From assembly GCA_014378195.1 (NCBI GenBank), contig JACMOC010000017.1, positions 186,001 to 250,000 on the forward strand: DNA of 64,000 nucleotides. The letters run 5' to 3'. Below are positions 24,316 through 34,100 of the stretch, in pieces. This stretch comes from Oligoflexus sp. GTDB lineage: Bacteria; Bdellovibrionota_B; Oligoflexia; Oligoflexales; Oligoflexaceae. Numbering within the stretch: position 1 is the stretch's first letter; each line of letters opens with the position of its first letter. Position numbers and translations under genes: made by a program. The notes under the pieces are model-generated. The model was not told the origin of the DNA. It saw only the letters and a program-made list of their open reading frames with translations, and searched no databases.

Positions 24316-26655
24316 ATGCGTATCCTTTTAACAGTATCTGTTTTGCTAACGTTGCTTATGGCTTGTAATAAAGGCTCGGGACGTAATACCACGGGTGATG
24401 CGATCGGTGGCACGACGGCAACACCTAAAGATCCTGGTGGCACAGGCACAGCGACTTCGCTTGAAATAACGCCGCTTTCCGTCTCGTCTCTCTATACCCA
24501 GGATACCTCGGCCGCAAGCTGCGTGCAGATCGTGGTGAAGACCTTGAACAACGGCGCTCCAGTTGCGGACGCGGGTGTGACATTTACGGTGCAGGCCACT
24601 GGAATCATGGTTGATAAAGGTACAATTACTCCGGATTCAGGTACCTCAAGCGCGTCGGGAACAATCACCAGTTCGTACTGTTCCGGTAAAGACGTGGGTT
24701 CGGTCGTGATCATTGTCAAATCAGGTTCGATATCAACCAACACATCGACCATTACCATAACGAAAAAACCTACTTACGAATTTGTTTATGTGCGTTCCGA
24801 TGTCGATGGCGCTGCCATATCCACGACCGAAGGTGCCTCAGTTGTTACTCTCAACACTCTGGATTCTGGACCATCCGATTGTACGACACTCTATTTTAAA
24901 CTCCTTAAATCCGCTGTTCCTGTTGCCGGTCAAAAGATCACCTTTGGAACGCAGGTCGACTATCCTAAAGGCAGTAAACTTGCGAAAAAAGCCGATCCTG
25001 TGCAGACGACTATTGAAACTGCGACCGGGAAAAAATATGCGACCTACACGGCGACAAGTTCGGGTGCCGGTGAATTTCCAGTTCCCGTTTGTGCGGGTGT
25101 TACTCTCGGCACTTTGCTCGTTTCAGGATCTTACACCGACCCTGAGGAAGGCCGTGTTTATCACGCGAAAAGCCCTGTTATCCGCATAACTGCGGGTTTG
25201 ACCAACTACACTACCTTTTCATTGACTTTCGACGTTAAAAACGCGCGAACCTTGAATGCTTTTTATAATACCAACAGCGAATACGACCTTCCTTTGACTG
25301 TTCAGCTTGGTGCTCGCTATGATGGACGTGCTTTGCCCGACTATCCTTTGACCTTTGCCACGGAAGTGGGCCGCTACACTTTAGATAACGGTGGAACTCC
25401 TGATGCCGACGCGGGAATAATTAAAGTCAAACTTCACGCTCTTCATTTAGTCGATAACTATCCATACCCTGTAACGAATTTCGGTACGGCCTATCCTGCA
25501 GCCCAGACCCGCTGCGAGCCGTTGAGCATCGCAACATGGGCTGCTGCCAATGGTGTTGCAAAAGTGCCTTACTCTCAGCTGCGTATGAACTGGCGCTCCA
25601 CTGCGGTCTATGCCGTTAGAGGCCAGGAATATTATAACGATGCAAACCACAACGGAGTATACGACGAAGGCGGTGACGGCTTCTGGGATAAAAACCAAAA
25701 CGGAGTTTACGATGCCGGCGATGTAATAACTCATGATGGGGGCGCGCCGGGTTTTGATCCAAATGGAGAATGGTTTATCGACCTTCCGACGCCTTTCGTT
25801 GACGTCGATGAAGATCATGTGTTTGATCCAAGCAAGGATATTCTGCTCGGTGACGAGTATGCTGCGCCAAACGGCAAACGTGATGCGGATGCCTTTATTT
25901 GGAAATCAGAAGTGTTTCCCATCGGTATGGGCCCGTCAGCGTATGGATTGATGTCTCATGAAATTCTAGCCGGTCCTGCCTATAATCCGCCCGCTTCGCG
26001 CTTCGTTAATAATGGGCTCAACACTTACGTAAATGGTCTGCCGTCCCTTGTTGATAATGATCTCTGGCCAGGCTATTCTACCGATACCGACCGCCTTGGT
26101 GTCGTAATTGTGCCATTTACAGTTTTCGCCCATGATCTTTGTGGCAATCTGCTTCCAGGCGGCACTAAGCTAGCCATCGATTTTGAAGTCACTCATGCCA
26201 TGGGGTGGGGGCATCGTGATCCGGTTGCACATATTTATACTCAACCCGTCGACACCTTTCTCGAGCCGACGCGGCATTTGCTGAAGGACGCTGACGGAGG
26301 CGCGACAGCGCTCATTAACTTTAACTCGAGTGATCATCCGACGAACGTCGACAGTTATCCTGTCCTCTCTTTCATCGAAATTCCGACGTGTACCAACCAA
26401 TGTACAGGAGTGCTAGCTCTCGGAAATCCAGGTGTTTCGTGTGACGCATGGGAAGGACGCGTTCGCATGACTGTAACCGAACCCTCATTGGATCCGCATG
26501 CTGCGTCCGTTACGATTTCAAATACTATCAAATATAAACGTGTTAGCACGTGCAATTGCCTAAACAACCAAATCATTGAAAGTCAGGGTGTTTGTCGCTG
26601 CCCCGATCCTAAGGACTCTTGGGACGATGCGACCAATAAATGTAAAGCCCCTTAA
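24316..26655 (+). CDS. Large Ig-like lipoprotein with EF-hand-like calcium loops
   Basis: 779 residues. The lipobox is LLMAC (Cys 17). A Gly/Thr-rich linker leads to Ig-like (bacterial Ig/invasin-type) repeats: residues about 50-150 and 155-290 contain VADAGVTFTVQATG and VAGQKITFGTQVDYP, the usual strand pattern. Around residues 440-475 acidic loops occur (NDANHNGVYDEGGDG, WDKNQNGVYDAGD) that fit calcium-binding EF-hand or thrombospondin-3-like loops, with a weaker third in VDVDEDHVFDPSKD. The C-terminal 40 residues hold a cysteine-rich tail (CNCLNN, CRCPDP). This points to a surface-exposed adhesive or structural lipoprotein that is stabilised by calcium. AGGAG is 12 bases before the ATG. 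Ligand unknown. Confidence 0.75.
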   Translation: MRILLTVSVLLTLLMACNKGSGRNTTGDAIGGTTATPKDPGGTGTATSLEITPLSVSSLYTQDTSAASCVQIVVKTLNNGAPVADAGVTFTVQATGIMVDKGTITPDSGTSSASGTITSSYCSGKDVGSVVIIVKSGSISTNTSTITITKKPTYEFVYVRSDVDGAAISTTEGASVVTLNTLDSGPSDCTTLYFKLLKSAVPVAGQKITFGTQVDYPKGSKLAKKADPVQTTIETATGKKYATYTATSSGAGEFPVPVCAGVTLGTLLVSGSYTDPEEGRVYHAKSPVIRITAGLTNYTTFSLTFDVKNARTLNAFYNTNSEYDLPLTVQLGARYDGRALPDYPLTFATEVGRYTLDNGGTPDADAGIIKVKLHALHLVDNYPYPVTNFGTAYPAAQTRCEPLSIATWAAANGVAKVPYSQLRMNWRSTAVYAVRGQEYYNDANHNGVYDEGGDGFWDKNQNGVYDAGDVITHDGGAPGFDPNGEWFIDLPTPFVDVDEDHVFDPSKDILLGDEYAAPNGKRDADAFIWKSEVFPIGMGPSAYGLMSHEILAGPAYNPPASRFVNNGLNTYVNGLPSLVDNDLWPGYSTDTDRLGVVIVPFTVFAHDLCGNLLPGGTKLAIDFEVTHAMGWGHRDPVAHIYTQPVDTFLEPTRHLLKDADGGATALINFNSSDHPTNVDSYPVLSFIEIPTCTNQCTGVLALGNPGVSCDAWEGRVRMTVTEPSLDPHAASVTISNTIKYKRVSTCNCLNNQIIESQGVCRCPDPKDSWDDATNKCKAP

Positions 26656-26672
26656 GCGTTGTAAATGTAAAA

Positions 26673-26710
26673 CAAAAGAGAGCCGAGGCTGATCCTCGGC
26701 TCTCTTTTGT
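26673..26710. terminator. Bidirectional rho-independent terminator
   Basis: A 15-base near-perfect palindrome (AAAAGAGAGCCGAGG / CCTCGGCTCTCTTTT) lies between two convergent genes. T-runs follow on both strands, so it can serve both. Confidence 0.93.
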
Positions 26711-26725
26711 TTTGGCTCAAATTTT

Positions 26726-28876
26726 TTACTTGATATCAGGGAAGTTGGTCGATACCAGGCTAATGCCGTGGATGTAGTCCTTCACCATCTTACCGCGCGG
26801 AGTAAAGAGAGGCGCATCGTCGAGCACGGAACGACTCTTGGTATCATCCATGAGGCTCCTATAAATACGGAACAGGCAGTAATCGCTACGGGTAATTTTG
26901 TTCGTCATGTCAGAGCTTGTTTTGATGTCGCGAATCATCTGCATCTTGCTTTCTTCTTCTTCGAGGCTCGCCGGCTTTTCAACCGGAAACACTAAGGATT
27001 CGCCGGCCTCAATCGCTTTCTGCAGCCTCGTTTTAAGGCTGTTCGCTTTTTTCAACCGTGTGCTGTTTTTAGTGTGCATAGCCGCTTCCAAGGTACTTGC
27101 TGCCTCCTCGAGGCGTTGCGAGCGTGCATAACCGAGACCTAGGTTATAAGAAATCAGGGAACGGACTTCGCCTTGGCCATCGGGTAGACTCGCGAGCACT
27201 TTGTGATAAAGATCAAGACCTTCATCGTGCCTTCCAACCTGAATCAAGGCAACCGCGCGGTTGTTCATGAAGGCCAACACTTCTTTGAACGACTTCAGCT
27301 TTTGGAGGAGTTTTTTAGCGGCCTCCGTATGGCCGCGTTTCATGGCGCCTTTCGCTTCAGTCTCAATCACGACCTCTGCATCGGGGTCGATATCCCGGGC
27401 TTGGTCAAGATAGGTTTCAAATTTTTTGTCGTCACCATTTTCGAGATGGCATTCGGCGATTTCACAAAGGTAACTCACATTATAGGGCGAAAGGCTGGTG
27501 ACGTTCTCCAAACATCGGAGCGCGGCATCAAACTCCCGCATTTTCATGAGAGACTGACTGAGGATCTGCAGCGCTTCACGCGGATCACCTGCGCCCCGAA
27601 CAGCGTCGAGAGCGTATTTTTTCGCATGGAGATAACATCCCGCATCGTAGGCCAGGTGGGCTTCCATTAACAGGCGATCCGATTCGATCAACATAGGATG
27701 CTGCATATAAAGATGCCGGAAACGAGGGAGATCGGGGTCTTGCCTTTTAGACAGAATCTTCAATTTCGTTTTGAGACTTTGTACATCGGAAGGTCCCTTG
27801 CTTTGCTGCAAAGTCCATAACACGGCTTGGAAAAGATCTTTCTCGACAACGGGTTTTGCCACGAGACAGCTTACATCGAGCTCTTTAATCCATGTGCCGT
27901 CCCGTTCACTCATCTGTTGATTTATAATAATGATAGGGACGTTGAGGTCGAGCCTATTCCGTAATTTATAGAGAAAAATGGGACCGGGAATATTCGGAAG
28001 TTGCCATTCCGAGACCACAAGATGTGGCGTCGGGTTGTGGCGGACCCACTTCATGAGAGCCAAAGGCTCTTCAAAGGTCACAAGCTCTTTGAACCCCAGT
28101 CGGCTCATCATGTCAGTAATGAGATCGAGGTTATTTTTATCGGCATCGACAATAAGACAGGTTTTGAAGCCAAAATGCTCGGCAATCTTAGAATCAATTG
28201 ATTCCAAATTTTCGCCAGGAAGAAAAACGCGGCAGGCCTCTTCGATCTGAGATTTTTTATCTGGCGCCGTGAGGAGGAGTTGCTGAAGGAGCATTTTTCC
28301 CTCTTCGTCCTCGCGGTTGCGAAGCAGAGTCTTCGCAAGGTTGAAGACGATCTCGCTCCGTCCGGGATAGATTTGCAAAAGCGAATTGTAAAAGCGTTTC
28401 AGTTCACTGAATTCTTGCTTTTCTAGCAAAAAATCCCCGAGATAATCAGCAGCGACGCGGATCGTGTCGCCTTCATAATAATCGACGCGATGAAAAAGTG
28501 TTTGGAATTCTGTCATGATCGATTCGCGTGAACTCTCTGTCTTATGGGCCGACAAAATTCCAAGCTCAAAAAGCTGGGGGATGGTGCTATCGTCCTGATC
28601 CCTTAAAACGGAGACTTTGATGGCTCTTAAAGCGTTCATTTTATTGATGATGTTCATGATGTAAAGGGCGTGGCCACCCTCGCTGTCACTGGTCGGAGTG
28701 ATGATCCAGTCGACCGGTTCCGACTCCATAATCTCAATGCAGGTTTTGATATCGGCAACAGGCGTGATGTTGGTGAAAGAGAGCTCTTTGAGAATAGCGG
28801 ATAGTGTCCCTCGCACCGTACGGGACGATGCGATCACAACACATTTCAGCTCGGTTTTCTCAAAGCGACTCGACAA
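26726..28876 (-). CDS. Dual pseudo-receiver protein with TPR repeats
   Basis: 716 residues, cytoplasmic. Two receiver-like domains: the first (about 11-130) has lost the phospho-site (WIITPTSDSEGG). The second (about 238-355) keeps the opening LIVDAD and the lysine of VAKP (K341) but has glutamate at the phosphorylation site (VVSEWQLPNIPG, E290). Residues 135-215 and 390-660 hold TPR-like repeats, including LYHKVLASLPDGQGEVR. A glutamate there often mimics the phosphorylated state. The start is TTG; AAGG is about 8 bases upstream, and it overlaps the end of the preceding receiver gene by 17 bases, so the pair is translationally coupled. It is probably a scaffold in a two-component pathway. 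Output unknown. Confidence 0.72.
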   Translation of the reverse strand: MSSRFEKTELKCVVIASSRTVRGTLSAILKELSFTNITPVADIKTCIEIMESEPVDWIITPTSDSEGGHALYIMNIINKMNALRAIKVSVLRDQDDSTIPQLFELGILSAHKTESSRESIMTEFQTLFHRVDYYEGDTIRVAADYLGDFLLEKQEFSELKRFYNSLLQIYPGRSEIVFNLAKTLLRNREDEEGKMLLQQLLLTAPDKKSQIEEACRVFLPGENLESIDSKIAEHFGFKTCLIVDADKNNLDLITDMMSRLGFKELVTFEEPLALMKWVRHNPTPHLVVSEWQLPNIPGPIFLYKLRNRLDLNVPIIIINQQMSERDGTWIKELDVSCLVAKPVVEKDLFQAVLWTLQQSKGPSDVQSLKTKLKILSKRQDPDLPRFRHLYMQHPMLIESDRLLMEAHLAYDAGCYLHAKKYALDAVRGAGDPREALQILSQSLMKMREFDAALRCLENVTSLSPYNVSYLCEIAECHLENGDDKKFETYLDQARDIDPDAEVVIETEAKGAMKRGHTEAAKKLLQKLKSFKEVLAFMNNRAVALIQVGRHDEGLDLYHKVLASLPDGQGEVRSLISYNLGLGYARSQRLEEAASTLEAAMHTKNSTRLKKANSLKTRLQKAIEAGESLVFPVEKPASLEEEESKMQMIRDIKTSSDMTNKITRSDYCLFRIYRSLMDDTKSRSVLDDAPLFTPRGKMVKDYIHGISLVSTNFPDIK

Positions 28877-29525
28877 CGCCTGCCTTCTTTCTAAGGATGC
28901 GGCCCAGAGTTTCGAGCAGCATTTCTTTTTTAATCGGTTTGACTATCCAGGCCGCAACTCCAAGTTTTTTACCCTCGTCAATGACCTTTTGCTGGGAATA
29001 AGCTGTCATAACCACGAGTGGTGGCTCGCTCAAAAGCTGGAGTTTTTTGATGGCAGCCATAAACTGAAGGCCATTCATTTTCGGCATCTTCAGATCGGTG
29101 ATAATGAGGGCTAAATCCGGATGAGAATTGACAAGTGTTAAGCCTTCGTCGCCATCTGCCGCCGCAAACACTTTATAGCCAGCCGATTCGAGAGTCTCAC
29201 ACAGCATCTCGCGCAGGTCTTCCTCGTCTTCAAGCAGGAGAAGTTTTAACCCGGCTCGCGGCAGCCGCGTCTCTGGCCCTGGTCTCACGGCGGGGGGCTG
29301 GGCAAGATCACTCATCCAGGCGCTCGAAACCTTTCCAGCGTCACAAAGTGCTTTTAATTTTTCCCAGGCCAATTGGCTCCCGCTATGAATAGCCATCTGC
29401 AGAAAATAGGCAGCCTTTTCATAGTCTTGCGGACGATCGAGTCCAATCTCGTGCAAAAGCGCAAGGGAACATTGGGACTCGACGTCGCCAGCCAGTGCTT
29501 TTTTCTCTAGTTCAAGCTCGCTCAT
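28860..29525 (-). CDS. Sel1-like / response regulator receiver protein
   Basis: 221 residues. The N-terminus (AGDVESQCSLALLHEIGLDRPQ) resembles one to two Sel1-like repeats, then a linker leads to a complete receiver domain: acidic pocket D100/E101, phospho-acceptor D144 in IITDLKMPKMNG, T174 in VMTAYS and K196 in WIVKPI. All catalytic residues are present. There is no DNA-binding or enzyme output domain, so it is a single-domain-type regulator that probably acts by protein contact. It overlaps the downstream dual pseudo-receiver gene, its most likely partner. No histidine kinase is encoded next to it. Confidence 0.87.
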   Translation of the reverse strand: MSELELEKKALAGDVESQCSLALLHEIGLDRPQDYEKAAYFLQMAIHSGSQLAWEKLKALCDAGKVSSAWMSDLAQPPAVRPGPETRLPRAGLKLLLLEDEEDLREMLCETLESAGYKVFAAADGDEGLTLVNSHPDLALIITDLKMPKMNGLQFMAAIKKLQLLSEPPLVVMTAYSQQKVIDEGKKLGVAAWIVKPIKKEMLLETLGRILRKKAGVVESL

Positions 29526-29744
29526 TGTTTAACCTGGCTTGATTTTTAGTTGATTTCGATTAGTATATCGGACGATTCTCGTGTTACTTGAGAATTAACA
29601 GGGCGGTGTTTTCAAATGGGCCTATCTAGCTCGTTAGAAAAACGGGAATATCTGAAGTTTTTTTGTTTAAAAAAGATTAGAAGATTCGGGTTGTTTCCGG
29701 TACAAATGAACAAGTGTCAATGAGTTTTCCATGAGGTGTTGGCG

Positions 29745-30542
29745 ATGTCCGAACAGCAGCAGACCTTATCAAGATTGAAAGATCTGTCGCACATTCCTTA
29801 TACCGTCACACTCGACGATGATCCCGTTATGGCGAAAATCATCGAGGAGACGCTTAGTATCAAAAACTTTGCGTTTGTGACGAGCGAGCAGCTCTTGGAA
29901 TGCGCAGAACACCTTGCGCCTATTGGTGCTTTTATTGATATTCATCTCAAGGATGAATGTGGTCTCGATATCATACCGCGTCTCCGTTCGCTCTGGCCCA
30001 TGACGGCTATTATTGTGATCAGCGGTGACGAATCTGACAATAGTGTGACACAGGCCTTGGCGGCAGGCGCTGATGACTTCGTGCGTAAGCCTATTTCGCC
30101 GGCCGAAGTTGTAGCGCGACTGCGCGCTCGCATTGAAGATTTAAACGACAAAAATCGCCTGAATCTTCTGAAGTTTGGCGATTTGAAAGTTGATCTCAAA
30201 TATAAGTCTATCAGCGGCGTTAAAGGCCAGCTTATTTTGTCCGCACGCGAAATCGATTTGCTCTCCGAGCTTATTCGCGCCCAAGGTACGATCGTTCCCA
30301 AAGATGTTCTGAAGCGCGAACTCTGGGGTTCTTTAGCCGTGAGTGATAACGCTCTTGACCGCAAAATCTTCGAGGTCCGAAAAGCCCTTCGTGAAGTCAG
30401 CGATAGTGTCGAGCTTCATTCCATCTACGGCATTGGCATGGTGCTGCGGTTGCGTAATCAAGAGGCCGAGCAGACCTTGCTTAATGATTTTGACGAAACT
30501 TTACGGTCAGGTCGCAGAATATTGCGAACCGATTCCCTATAA
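29745..30542 (+). CDS. OmpR/PhoB-family response regulator
   Basis: 265 residues. An N-terminal receiver has its acidic pair at D24-D26, phospho-acceptor D65 (AFIDIHLKDECG), S93 in VISGD and K115 in VRKPI. It is followed by an OmpR-type winged helix: KFGDLKVDLKYKSI, the LSAREIDLLSELIR helix, VPKDVLKRELWG, and recognition helix ALDRKIFEVRKALRE. A short C-terminal extension follows. It should bind DNA when phosphorylated. The ATG at 29745 is preferred to a GTG three codons earlier because GAGG lies 9 bases before it. It is divergent from the other receiver genes and has no adjacent histidine kinase, so it is an orphan. Confidence 0.93.
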   Translation: MSEQQQTLSRLKDLSHIPYTVTLDDDPVMAKIIEETLSIKNFAFVTSEQLLECAEHLAPIGAFIDIHLKDECGLDIIPRLRSLWPMTAIIVISGDESDNSVTQALAAGADDFVRKPISPAEVVARLRARIEDLNDKNRLNLLKFGDLKVDLKYKSISGVKGQLILSAREIDLLSELIRAQGTIVPKDVLKRELWGSLAVSDNALDRKIFEVRKALREVSDSVELHSIYGIGMVLRLRNQEAEQTLLNDFDETLRSGRRILRTDSL

Positions 30543-30574
30543 GTCAGGGGCTTGCTCATTCATTCAAATATGAC

Positions 30575-30617
30575 AAAGTCGGAAAAAGCTTTTTAGAGCT
30601 TCTTCCGACTTTTTCTT
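30575..30617 (+). terminator. Rho-independent terminator of the OmpR-type regulator
   Basis: AAAGTCGGAA pairs with TTCCGACTTT around an 18-base internal loop region and continues into TTTTTCTT. Confidence 0.85.
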
Positions 30618-30639
30618 ATGGATAGAGTTTAAACGTTAA

Positions 30640-30954
30640 TCAAGGCGCTACACGAGGATTAGCTGTCAGAAGGTAGCGCTTGGTCCTTGCTGCCACTTGG
30701 CTTCGTGCCAGTTTGATTTGTACTTCAATCCATGTCTGGGTACGGCAATGGAGTAGTACCTGCGGCCCGATTGTTGCGAGAGGACCGAGAAAGCTATCTC
30801 CGACTTCCAATACCACGTCTCCTTTCACACCAATATCATAAGCATTGTTTTGACCGAGGGTACTGGGTGGCAAAACACGGAACACGCTATAACTTGAATC
30901 ACTCAGACGAACCGCAACATTTTCGCCATTTAAAAGAACTACGCGACCTTCCAT
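30640..30954 (-). CDS. Small protein of unknown function
   Basis: 104 residues with no signal peptide or membrane segment. It is beta-rich (GRVVLLNGENVAVRLSDSSYSVF, GDVVLEVGDSFLGPLA) and ends in a basic tail. AAGGG is 8 bases upstream. It lies between an orphan regulator and addA with no clear operon link. No family is recognised. Confidence 0.5.
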   Translation of the reverse strand: MEGRVVLLNGENVAVRLSDSSYSVFRVLPPSTLGQNNAYDIGVKGDVVLEVGDSFLGPLATIGPQVLLHCRTQTWIEVQIKLARSQVAARTKRYLLTANPRVAP

Positions 30955-31126
30955 GAAAGTTTCCCTTTCCTCATGCTTGCGAGGTGGCCCCTTTTACTTC
31001 CAGGGTGAACAACTCGGTTATCTTGGGCGTGATTCAGAGATTAGAAATTTTGGGTAATAGTCGCAAGGTGAACGCGAAAAACTTCCTTCCAAGTATATTT
31101 GAAAGACAGATTTCGCGATCACAAAA

Positions 31127-34100
31127 TCATGGAAGGTAGACAAGCTGCTCTTGAGCTGTAAAAAAGATCGCACAGCGAATTTCGCTATCGGGATACAAAC
31201 GCTGCACTCCTTCTTTGTAGAGCTGTAGTTGCTGGTCGTAACGTTTTTTATAGCAGAGCGCGAGCAGATCACCGCCTTGAAGCGACTCCCAAGTTGTTTT
31301 GTAATCAACAATGAGCCAACGTTTGTCCGCTTGCTTCAAGACCAGATCGATGATGCCTCTAACCAGCATCGCGTCTTTCAGATATGCAATTGGCAATTCC
31401 GATTCAAAGTGAATAGCTTCAGCTTTCAACCTTTGCCACGTTTTGGATTGCAGAATTTTCGCACGCTCTCCGTCTATCAGGGGCCAGGCCTTAGCAAAAG
31501 GCTCGCGCGGATGATGTCGCCTTAAGGTCTGCCAATATTCAAGGCCTCCAAAATCCGCACCTTTAATGCTGCTTTCGAGAGCCTTATGAATATAGGTTCC
31601 TGCTTCAGCTGCAAACGGCAGGGCCATCGAGCCGCTACTTGGGACTTCCTTGTCGCCGAGAAGGCGGGCCGGAGCCAGAATACGGATACCGTCTGTCCCG
31701 TCAATTGGATTTGATGAACGCCAGAGATCTAACGGTGACAGTCCTTCTACCGGCGCACGTACGGATGGTTTTTCGTCCAGTAAATCATCCGTTTTGCGCT
31801 GATAAAGCGCATGGCTCGTTTCATCCTCCAGAAACTCCAGTTCATGCCCTGCCCCGCGGAGTAGGCCGTGAAAATAACTCGAACCATCGTCATCTTTCGC
31901 GCGACGCTGAAAACCTGTGATGATTAGGCCAAACTGGGCACGAGTTAGTGCGACATAAAGAAGGCGATAATTTTCGCGCAAGGCTTCTGCATTCAATGAC
32001 TTTGCCAGATAGTGAAAATGAGGGTCCTCATCAGGCAAATCACCGCGGCGACCAATGTAAGCGACTCCAGTGCCCATCGCAGAGTCTTTGAGTTTTGCCC
32101 AGTAGAGATCAGACTTCTCCCACTCCTCACCTGTTCCGGTGACCACGACCAAAGGCCATTCCAAGCCTTTCGCCTTGTGGATAGTCATGAGCTGGACGGA
32201 GTCCTCCGAAACCGAAGCTAGGCTGATTGCTTCTTCTTTTTCCTTATCCCGAAGCAATCTTAAGACCTGCATCCAGCTGAGTTGAGCGGAATTGTCACTC
32301 TGTAAAACGAGTTCCATAAACTTTTGTATGTTCGCCGCAGCGAGGCTTCCTTCTTCCTGGTCAAAGGCCACACGATAGATCGACAGCCAATTTGCCCTCT
32401 CGGCGAATTCCTGCAGACATAGATAGGGTCTTTTTTCATGCCGCTTCGCAAACGTTTCCGTGAGGAGCTTCGCATCCTGCCCCAGGACGTCAAGGAGTGG
32501 GGCAACAGGATCCGCGTGGCGTAAGCTCGCATCGCTTTCGACGAGTACCCTGTGGTCTTTAAGAGCCCTTAAGAGTTGGCTTTCTCTAACGCCAACGAGA
32601 GGGCTTTTTAGGACTTGGAAGGCTGCTTGAATGTCGTTCGGATAGGCCATGAGTCGAACTAGGGCCATAAGATCGGAAATCTCAGGTCGTGTGAAAAAAC
32701 TTTGCCCCTCTTCAATGCGAACCGAGATACCGCGTGCTCTCAGTGCAGCGGCATAGGTGCGTGCATGGGTGGAAGCTCTATAGAGTATGGCGCAATCGGC
32801 GGCTCTTAAAGGGCGATAACCGTCGCGGGTTTTGTCATAGACCTTGAAGCCCTGGGTGAGGCGGGCATGGAGAGTCTCAGCGATATAGTCCGCTTCCTCC
32901 TCGATAGGTTTGCCACTGCCTTCATCGGTCCTGAAGAGAGGGCTGATAACGATCGAGGCATCGCCTTTGATGAGGCCCTGGCCGCTACTGTCCTTCGCGG
33001 CCTCGTGTGTTGGGAAGTCAGGCATGACAGCATGCATGATACGATTAACGAAATTAAGGAGCAGCGGATGGGTCCGATAACTTGCGCTCAATTCGATATT
33101 GGTCGCTGATCTCTGCAGCATGAAATCAGCCGCTGTATCAAGAATTTCGGCGTCAGCTTCGCGAAACCCGTAGATTGATTGTTTGGCATCGCCGACGATG
33201 AAAAGCGTCGGGTCTAGTTCATCGACACTTCGATACCCTTCTCCCGAAAGCATTTCTTCCGCCATCGATTTGAAAACCGTCCACTGCAAAACACTGGTGT
33301 CTTGAAATTCGTCCAAAAGAAGGTGACGTATCGATCGATTCAGTAGATAACGCGCGCCTGCTGCCTGGTCATGGCTGAAAAGATGGAACCCGCCCTTTAT
33401 CAGGTCGGCAAAACTCAGATGGCCCTCCTCCAGTTTTAACTGGCCACTCGCCGCCTGGTAATCCTGAAAAAGCTGCATTAGAATCGTACCGGTGGCGTTA
33501 AGATTACGTTTCAGAAGGAAAGATCGAAAAGATAGCGATAGGCGATTTATATCAATAATTTCAAGTGAGTATGGGTCTTTTTTAGGTGAGCGAAACGTTC
33601 CGCCGTGGACCTGTCCAGCCGCCGTTAGAAAACGAGCCTCGCGAAGTGCATCGAGATTTTCAGTGCCTAAAGCCATCCCAAGTTCGGCCTGGCGATCTTT
33701 GTTGAGGATCTGACTGAGGCTCAGAAGGCTAGGCCTTATGGCATCCAGCAAGGATTTTTCGTGACCGTCGCCCCAGTCCTCATCGATAGGATGATCCACG
33801 AGTTGTTTGACGAGGTGGGGACGTTCCTGTTTGAGCAGCCATAAAAAAGAATCGTGGCGAGCGAGTTCTTTGAGCCTGTTTTCAAGATCGATGAGGTGAA
33901 GGTCTTCTGGGTTTTTCAAAACCGCATTGAGAGCAGAATCACCAGCTTCAAGCATCGATTTGAGAGTGCGGTACCAGGCTCGTTTGTGGTTTTTCTCTTC
34001 TGCGTAAGCCGACATGAGGTCGAACCGAGGTGGAATAAGCAGCGCGCCTTCCCCGGACGCTTCAAAAGGGAATTTTTTGAGCCACTCCAAAAGAATGGAG

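Noticed and set aside
27203-27670. A 155-codon plus-strand open frame
   Set aside because: Antisense to the dual pseudo-receiver gene with no ribosome binding site.
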